DNA of 64,000 nt, taken from assembly GCF_013408245.1 (NCBI RefSeq), contig NZ_JACBYS010000003.1, forward strand, positions 1 to 64,000, read 5' to 3'. This DNA is from Duganella sp. 1224. Its GTDB lineage: Bacteria; Pseudomonadota; Gammaproteobacteria; Burkholderiales; Burkholderiaceae_D. Of the stretch, positions 44,101-56,323 are shown in pieces. The number at the start of each line of letters is the position of its first letter. Position 1 is the stretch's first letter. Below the pieces are notes generated by a model. That model was not told the DNA's origin and made no database searches. It saw only the letters and a list, made by a program, of their open reading frames with translations. The translations under genes were made by a program, and so were the position numbers.

Positions 44101-44461
44101 GCACCTCGCCCTGCGCGGTCCAGCCCAGCACAGTGACGGCGCCGTTTTCAAACGTGATGCGCTTGGGCAGGCCGCCTGCCAGCGGCATCACGTAGGCTTC
44201 CTGCGCGCCCTCGTAGGCGGCCGAGAAGGCCACCCAGCGGCCGTCGCGCGAGATGGCGGCGTTGGTTTCGGCCGACGGGTGCGTGGTCAGGCGCTGGGCC
44301 TGGCCGCCGTGGGCCGAAGTCCGCCACAGGTCGCCTTCGGCGGTGAAGACGACGGTGTCGCCGCGCAGGGCGGGATAGCGGTAATAGGCATCGGCGGCGG
44401 CGGCGCTGGACAGCAGGCCGGCGGACAACAGCAGCAAGGCAAGCGGGCGGGACAGGTTCAT
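41138..44461 (-). CDS. Tricorn-like S41 peptidase with beta-propeller and PDZ domains
   Basis: Secreted or periplasmic protease of 1107 residues, related to tricorn protease. After a signal peptide (NLSRPLALLLLSAGLLSSAAA) come two beta-propeller regions with PD40/TolB-like repeats (about 25-530, e.g. AFSPDGKWLYFLSARNF). A Lys/Ala/Glu-rich linker near 560-590 precedes the tricorn C1 domain, a PDZ domain (about 790-870, EGDIITAVNGKPVLEARDIADLL) and the S41 catalytic domain. The catalytic residues appear as His770 (GALHSQI) and Ser992-Asp993 (TYSDGE). Family members degrade peptides from other proteases; the substrate here is unknown. Length is normal for bacterial homologues. Confidence 0.9.
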   Translation of the reverse strand: MNLSRPLALLLLSAGLLSSAAAADAYYRYPALRGDTVVFTAEGDLWRTSAHGGQAQRLTTHPSAETNAAISRDGRWVAFSAAYEGAQEAYVMPLAGGLPKRITFENGAVTVLGWTAQGEVLVSMASGTGPGRSYVIAAVTPSDLQRRIFPLADANDAVLDDEGKTLYFTRNGLALTNDNVKLYRGGAYAQLWRYDLGGNSEAVQLLASDTGNNKRPMWWQGRLYFISDRGGSDNLWTMAPDGSDPRQLTSHSAWDVRNAAMGDGRIAYQLGADLHVLDLAANKDEKLAIDLVSDFDQQRTRQIRSPLETLTNVQIAGKVERIVLTARGRVSVAGTGAQRRVEIAIPEGARARDAVFSHDDKSVYAIVDSTGENEIWKFAADGSGKGEQLTRDGTNHRWKLYPSPDGRWLGHTDKKGRFWLLDLATKANTIIDDAGKTGVGDYEEILWSPDSKNLAIVRAGSTEQREQIGLYNLADKQLHFVTSDRYTSRSPAFSPDGKWLYFLSARNFTLANGSPWGDRNMGPVFDKRTGIYALALQPDNRFPFKPDDELSKPADKPAEGATEQAAERAAEKAVAKTAVPKATGKTLPAIVYAGLAERLYEVPLAAGNYRGLQIDDKRLYFIDADGADGKPALKTLAIASNDPKPEVFAANVREFDLSTDKKHVYYRTQAASGPGDMLVVDAGAKAPTDVSKAKVKVDDWTFVSNPRLEWRQMFNDAWRMHRDFLYDVKMRGADWPAVRAKYAPLVDRVTDRAELNDVLGMMISEVGALHSQIAPGDIRRSAPEGTPAGLGALLTRTADGYRVDHIYASEPELPTQRGPLAQAGVDVKEGDIITAVNGKPVLEARDIADLLLNQADKQVLLEVRRKNDTRKVIVLPVNMVKQNALRYSDWEQSRARQVEAASKGRIGYLHLRAMGANDIASFARDFYANVNREGLIIDVRRNNGGNIDSWIIEKLLRKAWAFWAPPGVAPSPNMQHTFRGHLVVLVDEYTYSDGETFAAGVKALGLGPLVGKRTAGAGVWLSDNNRLSDNGMARVAEMGQFNTQDGQWLIEGVGVTPDVVVDNPPHATYQGQDRQLEAALQLLDKKIREQPVKPYTPQVIPGLNVRN

Positions 44462-44583
44462 GGGACGGCGTCAAAAAGTTGTCATATGGATCGACAATTC
44501 TGACACAGAATGGATGGGGTTGACGTTGTATCTATGCCTTGGCGGCGGATGGCACCCGTGCAACCCGCACACCGCTGCGGCCA

Positions 44584-44611
44584 GGGTCTGACCCCGTACG
44601 GGGTCAGACCC
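44584..44611. repeat. 28-bp palindromic repeat, copy 2
   Basis: A perfect palindrome with left half GGGTCTGACCCCGT. It is identical to copy 3 at 49852-49879 and differs from copy 1 (14828) by one compensated base pair. It lies 30 bp beyond the clpA terminator and upstream of the S41 protease gene. Confidence 0.9.
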
Positions 44612-44640
44612 TTTCGTTCGGTGTGCTTTTTTTGCGCGCG

Positions 44641-44670
44641 AAAAAAAGCCCGCTTGGAGAGCGGGCTTTT
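44641..44670 (-). terminator. Rho-independent terminator of clpSA
   Basis: AAGCCCGCT-TGGAG-AGCGGGCTT forms a 9-bp stem 6 bp past the clpA stop. On the minus strand it ends in a run of T (TTTTTTT). Confidence 0.9.
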
Positions 44671-44675
44671 CTGAC

Positions 44676-46978
<2,303 letters not shown>

Positions 46979-46982
<4 letters not shown>

Positions 46983-47281
46983 ACTTCCTCCATCACGCAC
47001 TGCAGGGGATGCCCCGCCTTGCGCGCATGCGTTAAAACAAACTCCACTTTGGTACAGGCTATATCTTTAGAGAACACGCCGCACACTCCTTTGCCGTAGC
47101 GGTGAACACTGAGCATTATTTGCGTGGCTGTTTCACGGTCTTTGTTGAAATACTCCTGAATGATCGCTACCACGAACTCCATCGGCGTGTAGTCGTCATT
47201 GAGCAACGCCACCTGGTACAACGGTGGCGGCTTCAGCGTTTGCCGCTCCAAGAGGGTTTCGGTGTCATGCTTGGTTGCCAT
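46979..47281 (-). CDS. clpS: ClpS adaptor protein
   Basis: N-recognin that delivers proteins with destabilising N-terminal residues to ClpA. The protein has 100 residues from the ATG at 47281, with the flexible N-terminal tail [20 protein letters not shown]. The core binding pocket is visible in [22 protein letters not shown] and [23 protein letters not shown]. Upstream in-frame ATGs (to 47341) would add a tail unlike the family and have no ribosome site. It is first gene of the clpSA operon and divergent from the cold-shock gene across 325 bp. Confidence 0.95.
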
Positions 47282-47457
47282 ACGCTTATATTCTAATGCT
47301 TTCGGGGTTGATGCAATGTGCATTTCACTGCACATCTCCAATTGTTTTCCATCTTACGCGCTTTCTGAACTTGACGCAGATGGCGCCCCATTCCGCAAAA
47401 TCAAGAGTTGCATCTTCGCCAATCGTGGGAAAAGTAGCAAAATGCATACAAATCTGC

Positions 47458-47606
47458 TTGACTTTCAAAATTGGTCCGCTAACAATGCGTTTATCGGCTT
47501 CGTGCAGAAATGTACACGTTGATAAGAAGTGGGCGTGAGGAGAGGGGCAAGAAGCTTCTTGCTTTTATGGCTCGTGTGATCTGTTTTAATTTAGAAAGTT
47601 CTTTTT
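47458..47606 (+). promoter_or_regulatory. Cold-shock gene promoter and structured leader
   Basis: The clpS-csp gap (47282-47606) holds no gene I can support. A possible -35 element TTGACT (47458-47463) and a weak -10 TAACAA (47480-47485) would give an mRNA leader of roughly 110 nt. Within it lies a perfect palindrome, GCAAGAAG/CTTCTTGC (47547-47562), followed by TTTT, ending 40 bp before the start codon. Long structured leaders are usual for cspA-type genes and control cold induction. The palindrome plus T-tract also resembles a weak terminator. Confidence 0.5.
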
Positions 47607-47810
47607 ATGGCAACTGGTACTGTTAAGTGGTTCAATGATTCCAAAGGTTTTGGCTTCATCACTCCAGATGACGGCGGCGAAGATTTGTTCGCTCACTTCT
47701 CCGCAATCAACATGAACGGTTTTAAGACCCTGAAAGAAGGTCAAAAAGTTCAGTTCGAAGTCACGCAAGGCCCTAAAGGCAAGCAAGCTTCCAACATCCA
47801 GTCGGCTTAA
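47607..47810 (+). CDS. cspA: Cold-shock protein, CspA family
   Basis: RNA chaperone of 67 residues consisting of one cold-shock domain. Both RNA-binding motifs are intact: [11 protein letters not shown] (RNP1) and DLFAHFSAI (RNP2). It begins [17 protein letters not shown], the canonical start of bacterial Csp proteins. Codon use is plain, with AT-richer third positions than neighbouring genes, as expected for a highly expressed small protein. It is a single-gene unit with its own strong terminator. I cannot say which paralogue it is, or whether it is cold-induced or constitutive. The ribosome site (AGAAAG) is weak. Confidence 0.95.
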   Translation: MATGTVKWFNDSKGFGFITPDDGGEDLFAHFSAINMNGFKTLKEGQKVQFEVTQGPKGKQASNIQSA

Positions 47811-47829
47811 TTGTTGAGCCTACCGATGT

Positions 47830-47858
47830 AAAAAACCTCGCGCCGCGAGGTTTTTTTT
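47830..47858. terminator. Bidirectional terminator between cspA and icd
   Basis: CCTCGCG/CGCGAGG with flanking A and T runs: AAAAA before and TTTTTTTT after on the plus strand. It is therefore able to end cspA (plus) and icd (minus), which converge here. Confidence 0.9.
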
Positions 47859-47889
47859 CGTCTGCGCTGTTGTACAGCCCACACAGCTA

Positions 47890-49149
<1,260 letters not shown>

Positions 49150-49261
49150 CGTGGTTCTCCGAAAGGAATATTCTTGGTCTTCTATAAGATATAAGACGTT
49201 TGTGCCATTATGTGTCGAGGCATCAAAGTTTTCAAGCCTACACCATTTTCCGTTTTCGATA

Positions 49262-49822
49262 ATGCCCCTGATTTTATTTAACAAGCCTTTCCACGTGCTG
49301 TGCCAATTTTCAGCGCAGGACGGCAAGGCCACGCTGGCCGACCATCTGTCCATCCCCAACATCTACCCGGCTGGCCGGCTCGACTACGACAGCGAAGGCC
49401 TGATGCTGCTGACCGACGACGGCAAGCTGCAGCACGCCATCGCCCATCCCGATCACAAGGAGGCCAAGGTGTACCTGGTGCAGGTGGAAGGCGTGGCGGA
49501 CGCGGCGGCGCTGGCCAGGCTGCAGGCGCCGCTTGATCTGGGCGATTTTGTCACCCAGCCGTGCAAGGCGGTGCGCATCGCCGAGCCGGAATGGCTGTGG
49601 CCGCGCAACCCGCCGATCCGCCAGCGCGCCGACCAGCCGACCAGCTGGCTGGCGATCACGCTGCAGGAGGGCAAGAACCGCCAGGTGCGGCGCATGACGG
49701 CGGCGGTCGGCCTGCCGACGCTGCGGCTGGTGCGCACGGCGATTGGCGGGGTGTCGCTGGCCACGCATCCGTTGCTGCCGGGGGAGTGGATGGAAGTCGA
49801 TTCAGCCGATTTGCGGCGCTGA
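49262..49822 (+). CDS. rluE: RluE-like 23S rRNA pseudouridine synthase
   Basis: Isomerises one uridine in 23S rRNA to pseudouridine; RluE of E. coli modifies U2457. The protein has 186 residues of the RsuA/RluB/E/F family and lacks an N-terminal S4 domain, like RluE. The catalytic block is [18 protein letters not shown] with the nucleophilic Asp in GRLDYDSEG. The second family block is [25 protein letters not shown]. The start at 49262 gives the expected [16 protein letters not shown]. It is divergent from icd across 112 bp. RluE rather than RsuA is inferred from domain content and length. Confidence 0.88.
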   Translation: MPLILFNKPFHVLCQFSAQDGKATLADHLSIPNIYPAGRLDYDSEGLMLLTDDGKLQHAIAHPDHKEAKVYLVQVEGVADAAALARLQAPLDLGDFVTQPCKAVRIAEPEWLWPRNPPIRQRADQPTSWLAITLQEGKNRQVRRMTAAVGLPTLRLVRTAIGGVSLATHPLLPGEWMEVDSADLRR

Positions 49823-49851
49823 CTTTCACCCCGGCACGGCGCTCCGTCGCG

Positions 49852-49879
49852 GGGTCTGACCCCGTACGGGGTCAGACCC
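49852..49879. repeat. 28-bp palindromic repeat, copy 3
   Basis: Identical to 44584-44611 (left half GGGTCTGACCCCGT), extended by one more G:C pair at the ends (49851-49880). It lies 29 bp past the rluE stop, between two convergent genes. Confidence 0.9.
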
Positions 49880-49907
49880 CTCTATCGGTTCGGGGTGGAA
49901 ACGACAA

Positions 49908-49936
49908 AGCCCGCGCCGGACGAACCGGAGCGGGCT
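49908..49936 (-). terminator. Terminator of rpsT
   Basis: AGCCCGC and GCGGGCT (49908-49914 and 49930-49936) enclose a second inner pairing, CCGG/CCGG. On the minus strand TTTGTCGTTTCC follows. It lies 24 bp past the rpsT stop. Confidence 0.75.
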
Positions 49937-49960
49937 CCTTGCAAAACTTCGCGAACGAAA

Positions 49961-50227
49961 TTAAGCCGACAGCGCTTTCAGGGCAGCTGCCAGGCGGCTC
50001 TTGTGGCGAGCGGCCTTGTTTTTGTGGATGATCTTCTTGTCAGCGATGCTGTCGATGGTCGACACCGAAGCTTGGAAGATGGTCGTCGCAGCAGCTTTGT
50101 CACCAGCCTGGATCGCTTTACGCACTGCCTTGATAGCGGTACGCAGGGTCGAACGCTGAGCCGAGTTGTGAGCGTTTTGCTTAACTGCTTGACGAGCGCG
50201 TTTACGCGCTTGTGCGGTATTTGCCAT
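49961..50227 (-). CDS. rpsT: 30S ribosomal protein S20
   Basis: Primary 16S rRNA-binding protein of the small subunit, with 88 residues. The sequence [39 protein letters not shown] is canonical, rich in Lys, Arg and Ala, with the three-helix pattern of S20. The start at 50227 follows AGGAA; an in-frame ATG 36 bp upstream would give a foreign tail. It is monocistronic and divergent from murJ, as is common in betaproteobacteria. In E. coli, S20 represses its own translation. Here the leader contains a long-range inverted repeat described separately. Confidence 0.97.
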   Translation of the reverse strand: MANTAQARKRARQAVKQNAHNSAQRSTLRTAIKAVRKAIQAGDKAAATTIFQASVSTIDSIADKKIIHKNKAARHKSRLAAALKALSA

Positions 50228-50263
50228 GAAATTTCCTAAATCAGGTAAATGATGCGTTTGCAA

Positions 50264-50350
50264 ACATTATTGTTTGCCAACACAGGTACGTTCAGGTTGC
50301 GATGAGAGCGAACCGTGTGAGTCAAACTACTGCTTGCCAAACAATAATGT
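50264..50350. promoter_or_regulatory. Long-range inverted repeat in the rpsT leader region
   Basis: ACATTATTGTTTG (50264-50276) and CAAACAATAATGT (50338-50350) are perfect 13-bp inverted copies separated by 61 bp. They lie 37-123 bp upstream of the rpsT start and inside the murJ-rpsT gap. If both are transcribed they would clamp the rpsT leader RNA. Otherwise they are paired operator sites in the divergent promoter region. Confidence 0.6.
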
Positions 50351-50423
50351 CTGCGCAACAGAATTTTGTACAGCCTGTGATTATAGCGATATTTTTCAGC
50401 AGGAGCAACTATAATCACGTCCC

Positions 50424-51974
<1,551 letters not shown>

Positions 51975-51985
51975 ACGGCAGGCAC

Positions 51986-52022
51986 AAAAAAGCCGGGGTT
52001 CGCGCAGCGCGAAACCCCGGCC
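51986..52022 (-). terminator. Terminator between murJ and PEP-CTERM gene
   Basis: GCCGGGGTT-CGCG / CGCG-AAACCCCGGC forms a 13-bp stem with one bulged A. On the minus strand TTTTTTGTGCC follows, so it is mainly the terminator of the PEP-CTERM gene. On the plus strand it may also stop murJ. Confidence 0.85.
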
Positions 52023-52050
52023 TACCCTTATGAATCTGCAACCGCTGACG

Positions 52051-52557
52051 TCAGACCTTGCCTTTCGCCTTGCGGCGCGCAATTGCCCCGACCAGCGCCA
52101 GACCACCCAGCATCAGGCCATAGGTCTCAGGCTCTGGCACTGGCAGCGCCGAGACTGTGGCAACGTAGCTGGTATTCAGCGCCGTGGTGGTGCCCCAGAT
52201 GTGGATCGTGTAAGTCCCCACGCCCAGGCCGCCCTTCCAGCTCAGGCTTTGCTGGGAGTCATCTGCGCTCGTCGTCGGCCCCGTAAAGCTGCCATGGCCG
52301 ACCAGCTCGCCACCAAAGCCGGTGATTGCCTTGCTCGGAGCTGCGAAGGTTTGCAGCGCCCCGAACGAGCTGAGCGAATCGGTCGCCAGCGTGAAAGTGA
52401 TCGTATCGTAGAAATAGCCGATAGCGGAATGCTTGATGCTTTGGCCAGTGGAGTCAAACGTCGTTGGATCCAGGGATCCCAAGTCTACCGTAGCAGCAGA
52501 AGCCCCAAAGGACGCAGCCGCCAGCAGCGCGCCTCCGATGTATGTTTTTAGTTTCAT
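52051..52557 (-). CDS. PEP-CTERM sorting-domain protein
   Basis: Secreted protein of 168 residues that is expected to be cut and processed by an exosortase. It has an N-terminal signal peptide (KLKTYIGGALLAAASFGASA). The C-terminal signal is VPEPETYGLMLGGLALVGAIARRKAKGKV: the VPEP motif, a hydrophobic helix and a basic tail. The mature part (about 135 residues) is predicted beta-rich and is full of Ser, Thr, Gly and Asp, as usual for extracellular matrix proteins of this class. No catalytic motif is visible. The start at 52557 is the only one that gives a proper signal peptide. No exosortase is in the window. Confidence 0.9.
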   Translation of the reverse strand: MKLKTYIGGALLAAASFGASAATVDLGSLDPTTFDSTGQSIKHSAIGYFYDTITFTLATDSLSSFGALQTFAAPSKAITGFGGELVGHGSFTGPTTSADDSQQSLSWKGGLGVGTYTIHIWGTTTALNTSYVATVSALPVPEPETYGLMLGGLALVGAIARRKAKGKV

Positions 52558-52992
52558 GTCGAGTTCCTTGCAGTTCAATCGTGGCATACAGCCACACCAG
52601 GGTTAATCGGATACTACAGGAACTAGACTATCGCAAAATCGCGCGGAAATCTTAAAGATTTTCTATTGAGACTTAACCAAAATTAACTTTTTTCGCCAGG
52701 TAAAATGAAAAGATCCACGGTGCAATTTTGGAGCGGAAAAACACCTCTGCGACATCGTTGTGCATCCGGGGCGGCGTCGCAACAAAAATTTAACCAACCG
52801 CAATTAAATAGTTCTTTCGGCAACATTGTGTAGAATGAAGCGGCCAGCAAACGTGCTGTTTTGTGCAGTTGCACCGGCTGGCCAATTTAATTCCCTATTG
52901 CATTGATATATTCCAAAGGATAATTTTTATTTTTTTTATATCGAATCGTAGCGATAAAACAACAATCTGCTAAAAGTGCGGCATTTGCGCTC
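52558..52992. other. AT-rich intergenic region between PEP-CTERM gene and TIGR03790-like gene
   Basis: 435 bp with no gene that I can support. It contains the promoter region of the PEP-CTERM gene (minus strand). An irregular stem-loop at 52842-52883 has GGCCAGC outside pairing with GCTGGCC and GTGC inside pairing with GCAC, with no T-tract. Short frames in this region lack ribosome sites and coding character. Confidence 0.5.
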
Positions 52993-53997
52993 CTAACGCG
53001 CATACGGTGCGGCCAGCGGGTCGCCAATAAACAGGCCTTGGGCGGGCCATGCGACGCTTTTCCAATAGGCCTCAATGGCGCTGTCGCCATTCAGGTAATG
53101 ACGCAACAAGACCAGCGAGTTAGGGAACTTTTCCCAGTAGTTGCATGGTTCGGAGACGGTGCCATAACTGGCGGTGGCCCCGGCTTCCAGCCAGCGCAAG
53201 CTGCTCATCTGCGCATCGCTGAGCAAATCACCGCCGGTCGAGGTCAGGTGATCGGCCAGCGCCCCGGGCAGAAAGTGCAGCGTGTCCAGTTTCGATACCT
53301 TGACGAGTCCGGTGTGATAGAGCATGACGTCCTGTGCCCCTTCTAGCACGTCAGCGTTCATGGTCTTGATGGTCAACTCTTTTGCTTTGACCACGCCGGA
53401 GGGCGGGAAGTAACGTGCGCGCGAGCTGCGCGCCCGATCACTGGTATTGAGAAAATAGGCGGTGGCGGAGGGCAGTCGCAAATAGCGGGTGGCGCCGCGT
53501 GTAATCACCGCACTGGCAAGTTCGACCGATTCGGTCGGCATCAGCATGCTGAGCCTGACGCCACCTTCGGCGTAGGACCGGCTTTCGCCGCCATTGAAAT
53601 AGGCGCTGGGCCGGCCCGGGCCGCACGGCTTGTTGCACTGCGCAGCGTCATAGCCCAGCGAGAACGCCGCAGTGATCGAGTTGCATTCCACCGCATAGGG
53701 GGCGGTCCACACCATCAGCACCGCCTCGATGCCGGGCGCCAGTTGGGCATCGATCTGTTTTTTGAGCGCCGCGAACTCGTCGCTGGTCAAGCGCCGCTGG
53801 CGCGGTGGCAACCTGACGTGCACCACGTTGGCCGCCGGCACCTGGTGCGCATCGCGATACAAGGCAGCGATCGCCACGCTGTTGGGCTCATTGTCATTGA
53901 CCACCAGCGCCAGTTGCGCCGGCGATAGCGGAGTACCGGCCCAAGCCGGCGCGCAGCACCAGCAATACACCAACACCATCAAAAAAATCCGCAACAC
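52993..53997 (-). CDS. TIGR03790-like secreted protein
   Basis: Protein of 334 residues with a signal peptide (LRIFLMVLVYCWCCAPAWA). I place it in the TIGR03790 family with fair confidence; its function is unknown. Characteristic stretches are NDNEPNSVAIAALYRDAHQVPAANVVHVRLP at the start of the mature protein and ESYWKSVAWPAQGLFIGDPLAAPY-like sequence at the end (here EAYWKSVAWPAQGLFIGDPLA). In the middle AVECNSITAAFSLGYDAAQC and SEPCNYWEKFP contain Cys residues that could form disulfides. The overall shape resembles peptidase C25-type proteins that lack obvious catalytic residues. It lies between two PEP-CTERM genes on the same strand. Confidence 0.75.
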   Translation of the reverse strand: MLRIFLMVLVYCWCCAPAWAGTPLSPAQLALVVNDNEPNSVAIAALYRDAHQVPAANVVHVRLPPRQRRLTSDEFAALKKQIDAQLAPGIEAVLMVWTAPYAVECNSITAAFSLGYDAAQCNKPCGPGRPSAYFNGGESRSYAEGGVRLSMLMPTESVELASAVITRGATRYLRLPSATAYFLNTSDRARSSRARYFPPSGVVKAKELTIKTMNADVLEGAQDVMLYHTGLVKVSKLDTLHFLPGALADHLTSTGGDLLSDAQMSSLRWLEAGATASYGTVSEPCNYWEKFPNSLVLLRHYLNGDSAIEAYWKSVAWPAQGLFIGDPLAAPYAR

Positions 53998-54060
53998 GCC
54001 CTCCCCTTCGCTCCGCGATCAATTCACCGCATCTTACTGCAAAAGACCAGGTTCCCTATG

Positions 54061-54097
54061 AAAAAAGCCGAGCCCGTGCAACACGGAACTCGGCTTC
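54061..54097 (-). terminator. Terminator of the second PEP-CTERM gene
   Basis: GCCGAGcCCGTG-CAA-CACGGaaCTCGGC forms an 11-bp stem with a small internal loop. On the minus strand it ends in TTTTTT. It lies 48 bp past the stop. Confidence 0.85.
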
Positions 54098-54144
54098 GGA
54101 ACACTGCGGATTCAACTCACGCAGCGCGTTTTAACGCCACGGCT

Positions 54145-54738
54145 TCAGGCGGCTTGCTTGGCTTTGCGGCGACCCACGAAACCAATCATGCCCAGACCAG
54201 CCAGCAGCATGGCATAGGTTTCCGCTTCTGGCACTGCGGTCACGTTCAAGCTACCAGCATACGAGCCGCCGGACTTGCTGAGCACCTGCCCCGTCACTTT
54301 CAAGTAGTAGTTACCAGCTTGCAGGGTCGCATCTGCGGGCAAGGTCCACCAATCATCCGTTTTCGGACTATCCGAGCCCGGCACCCTGTTGATACCGCCG
54401 ATGACCAGCGCGTTGGTGCTGGCATCGTAAATACCGAACGAACCAATATAAACGTCTTGGGTACGGGTCCATGGCGCCGACACCGAGGCTGCGGCTCCGG
54501 CAGGGCCGCCCACGGTGAAGGTGTAGGAATCGCTAAAAGTTTTGTTGAGACCAGTATTGAAATTATTACCAAAGGTCGAAGTGAACCCACCCTCGCTATC
54601 GCTCTTGATGACCAGCGGTTGCCAAGTTGACGGCAGCGAGCCAACAGGAGTAGGGATGGCAGCAAATGCGGCTTGGGAAGTCAGACCGGCACCAGCCAGC
54701 AGGGAAACTACGAGCAACGACCTCGCAATATTTTTCAT
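54145..54738 (-). CDS. FxDxF-type PEP-CTERM protein
   Basis: Secreted protein of 197 residues with a signal peptide (KNIARSLLVVSLLAGAGLTSQAAFA). The C-terminal sorting signal is VPEAETYAMLLAGLGMIGFVGRRKAKQAA, in which the usual PEP is PEA, a common variant in Oxalobacteraceae. The motif FSDSYTF, in the first half, matches the FxDxF subgroup of PEP-CTERM proteins. The mature part is beta-rich with few charged residues. It should be exported, cut and probably anchored or released by an exosortase that must be encoded elsewhere. It lies 169 bp downstream of the GDP-mannose genes, on the same strand. Confidence 0.9.
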   Translation of the reverse strand: MKNIARSLLVVSLLAGAGLTSQAAFAAIPTPVGSLPSTWQPLVIKSDSEGGFTSTFGNNFNTGLNKTFSDSYTFTVGGPAGAAASVSAPWTRTQDVYIGSFGIYDASTNALVIGGINRVPGSDSPKTDDWWTLPADATLQAGNYYLKVTGQVLSKSGGSYAGSLNVTAVPEAETYAMLLAGLGMIGFVGRRKAKQAA

Positions 54739-54907
54739 TTTTAGGTTCCTTCGCGTCGGGAAAGCGTTAAGAAATTGAGGAAAATTAGAATTCGTTAAAC
54801 CACTGGAACGTATAGTAGCACGGAATCATCGAGAATTACCAAAACAATATTCAAGTTTCCTTTTTCGAAACATATTGCCGATATTTCTCTCCGCCGTGCG
54901 ACCCCGC

Positions 54908-56323
54908 TCACGCCCGCTGGTAGACGTCTTCGATCCTCACAATATCGTCCTCGCCCAAGTAGCTGCCCGACTGAACTTCGATCAGATGCAGGGGCAATTT
55001 GCCTGGATTTTCCAGTCGGTGAGTCATACCGATCGGAATGTAGGTCGATTGATTTTCGGACAAAAGTGTTACCGTTTCGCCACACGTCACGCGTGCAGTG
55101 CCGCTCACCACCACCCAATGCTCGGCGCGGTGATGGTGCATTTGCAGCGACAACTTGCCGCCCGGATTGACGGTGATGCGCTTGACCTGGAAACGCTCGC
55201 CCATGTCGATGCCCTCGTACGAGCCCCACGGACGATAGACGCGGGTATGGTGCAAGTGCTCGGTACGTCCTTGCGTCTTCAGGTGGTCAACCACCTGCTT
55301 GACGCGCTGCACCTGGTCCTTGTGCGCCACCAGCACGGCATCGGCGGTCTCCACCACCACCAGGTCCTGCACCCCCACCAGCGCGACGATGCGGCTTTCC
55401 GCGCGCACCAGACTGTTGCTGACGCCGTCAAGGTAGACGTCGCCGCGCGTGGCGTTGCCGGCCGCGTCGCGCGCCTGCACCTCCCACAGCGCCGACCACG
55501 AGCCGACATCGCTCCAGCCGATATCGGCCGGCACCACCACCGCGTGGCGGGTATGCTCCATGACGGCGTAGTCGATCGAATCGGACGGCGAGGCGGCAAA
55601 GGCGGTCTCTTCCAGGCGACAGAAGTCGAGGTCGCGGTAGCCCTCGCGCACGGCCTTCTCGGCAGCGGCGTTCATGGCTGGCTGCAGCGCCTGCAGTTCA
55701 GTGATGTAGGTGGCGGCGCGGAACAGGAACATGCCGCTGTTCCAGTAATAACCGCCCTCGGCCAGGAACGACTCGGCCGTCTCCTGGTTCGGCTTTTCCA
55801 CGAAGCGCTCGACCTGGTAGCCGCCGCTGGCGCCCACCGCCGCGCCGCGGCGAATATAGCCGTAGCCGGTTTCCGGCGCGGTCGGCACCACGCCGAACGT
55901 CGCCAGCGCGCCGTCATTGGCCAGCGCGGCGGCATTCAGGATGGCCGCATGGAAGGCGTCGCGGTTCTCGATCACGTGGTCGGCCGGCAGCACCAGCATC
56001 ACCGCCTCCGGGTCCAGCGCGGTCAGGTAGTGGGCGGCGGCGGCCACCGCCGGCGCGGTGTTGCGGCCCACCGATTCGAGCAGGATGCCCAACGGGGCGA
56101 TCCCGGCCGCGCGCAGTTGCTCGGCCACCAGGAAACGGTGTTCATTGCCGCAGACGATCAGCGGCGCCTGCATTTCGGGCCAGTCCTTCAGGCGCAGCAC
56201 CGTGTCTTGCAACATCGTGCGCTCGCTCACCAGCGGCAGCAGTTGCTTGGGCAGCACGGCGCGCGACAGCGGCCACAGACGGGTACCGGCCCCGCCAGAC
56301 AAAATTACCGGATAAATTTTCAT
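54908..56323 (-). CDS. manC: Bifunctional mannose-1-phosphate guanylyltransferase / mannose-6-phosphate isomerase
   Basis: Makes GDP-mannose for exopolysaccharide, and in bifunctional forms also interconverts fructose-6-P and mannose-6-P. The protein has 471 residues. The pyrophosphorylase half carries ILSGGAGTRLWPLSRAVLPKQLLPL, LPADHVI and FVEKPNQETAE. The C-terminal type II PMI cupin has RPWGSYEGIDMGERFQVKRITVNPGGKLSLQMHHHRAEHW, with the metal-binding QMHHHRAEHW. It overlaps the second nucleotidyltransferase by 4 bp and is downstream of it, so the two are coupled. AlgA and CpsB are close relatives; the name is chosen for activity, not for a specific polymer. Confidence 0.93.
   Translation of the reverse strand: MKIYPVILSGGAGTRLWPLSRAVLPKQLLPLVSERTMLQDTVLRLKDWPEMQAPLIVCGNEHRFLVAEQLRAAGIAPLGILLESVGRNTAPAVAAAAHYLTALDPEAVMLVLPADHVIENRDAFHAAILNAAALANDGALATFGVVPTAPETGYGYIRRGAAVGASGGYQVERFVEKPNQETAESFLAEGGYYWNSGMFLFRAATYITELQALQPAMNAAAEKAVREGYRDLDFCRLEETAFAASPSDSIDYAVMEHTRHAVVVPADIGWSDVGSWSALWEVQARDAAGNATRGDVYLDGVSNSLVRAESRIVALVGVQDLVVVETADAVLVAHKDQVQRVKQVVDHLKTQGRTEHLHHTRVYRPWGSYEGIDMGERFQVKRITVNPGGKLSLQMHHHRAEHWVVVSGTARVTCGETVTLLSENQSTYIPIGMTHRLENPGKLPLHLIEVQSGSYLGEDDIVRIEDVYQRA

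Noticed and set aside
47199..47538. Small plus-strand frames between clpS and the cold-shock gene
   Set aside because: They overlap clpS antisense, lack ribosome sites and end in the probable csp promoter and leader.
49150..49362. N-terminal extension of icd by 71 residues
   Set aside because: It overlaps the divergent pseudouridine synthase gene and the shared promoter gap, and known Icd proteins begin near [11 protein letters not shown].
52683..52874. A 63-codon minus-strand frame in the AT-rich gap
   Set aside because: No ribosome site, no coding character and it crosses an irregular stem-loop.
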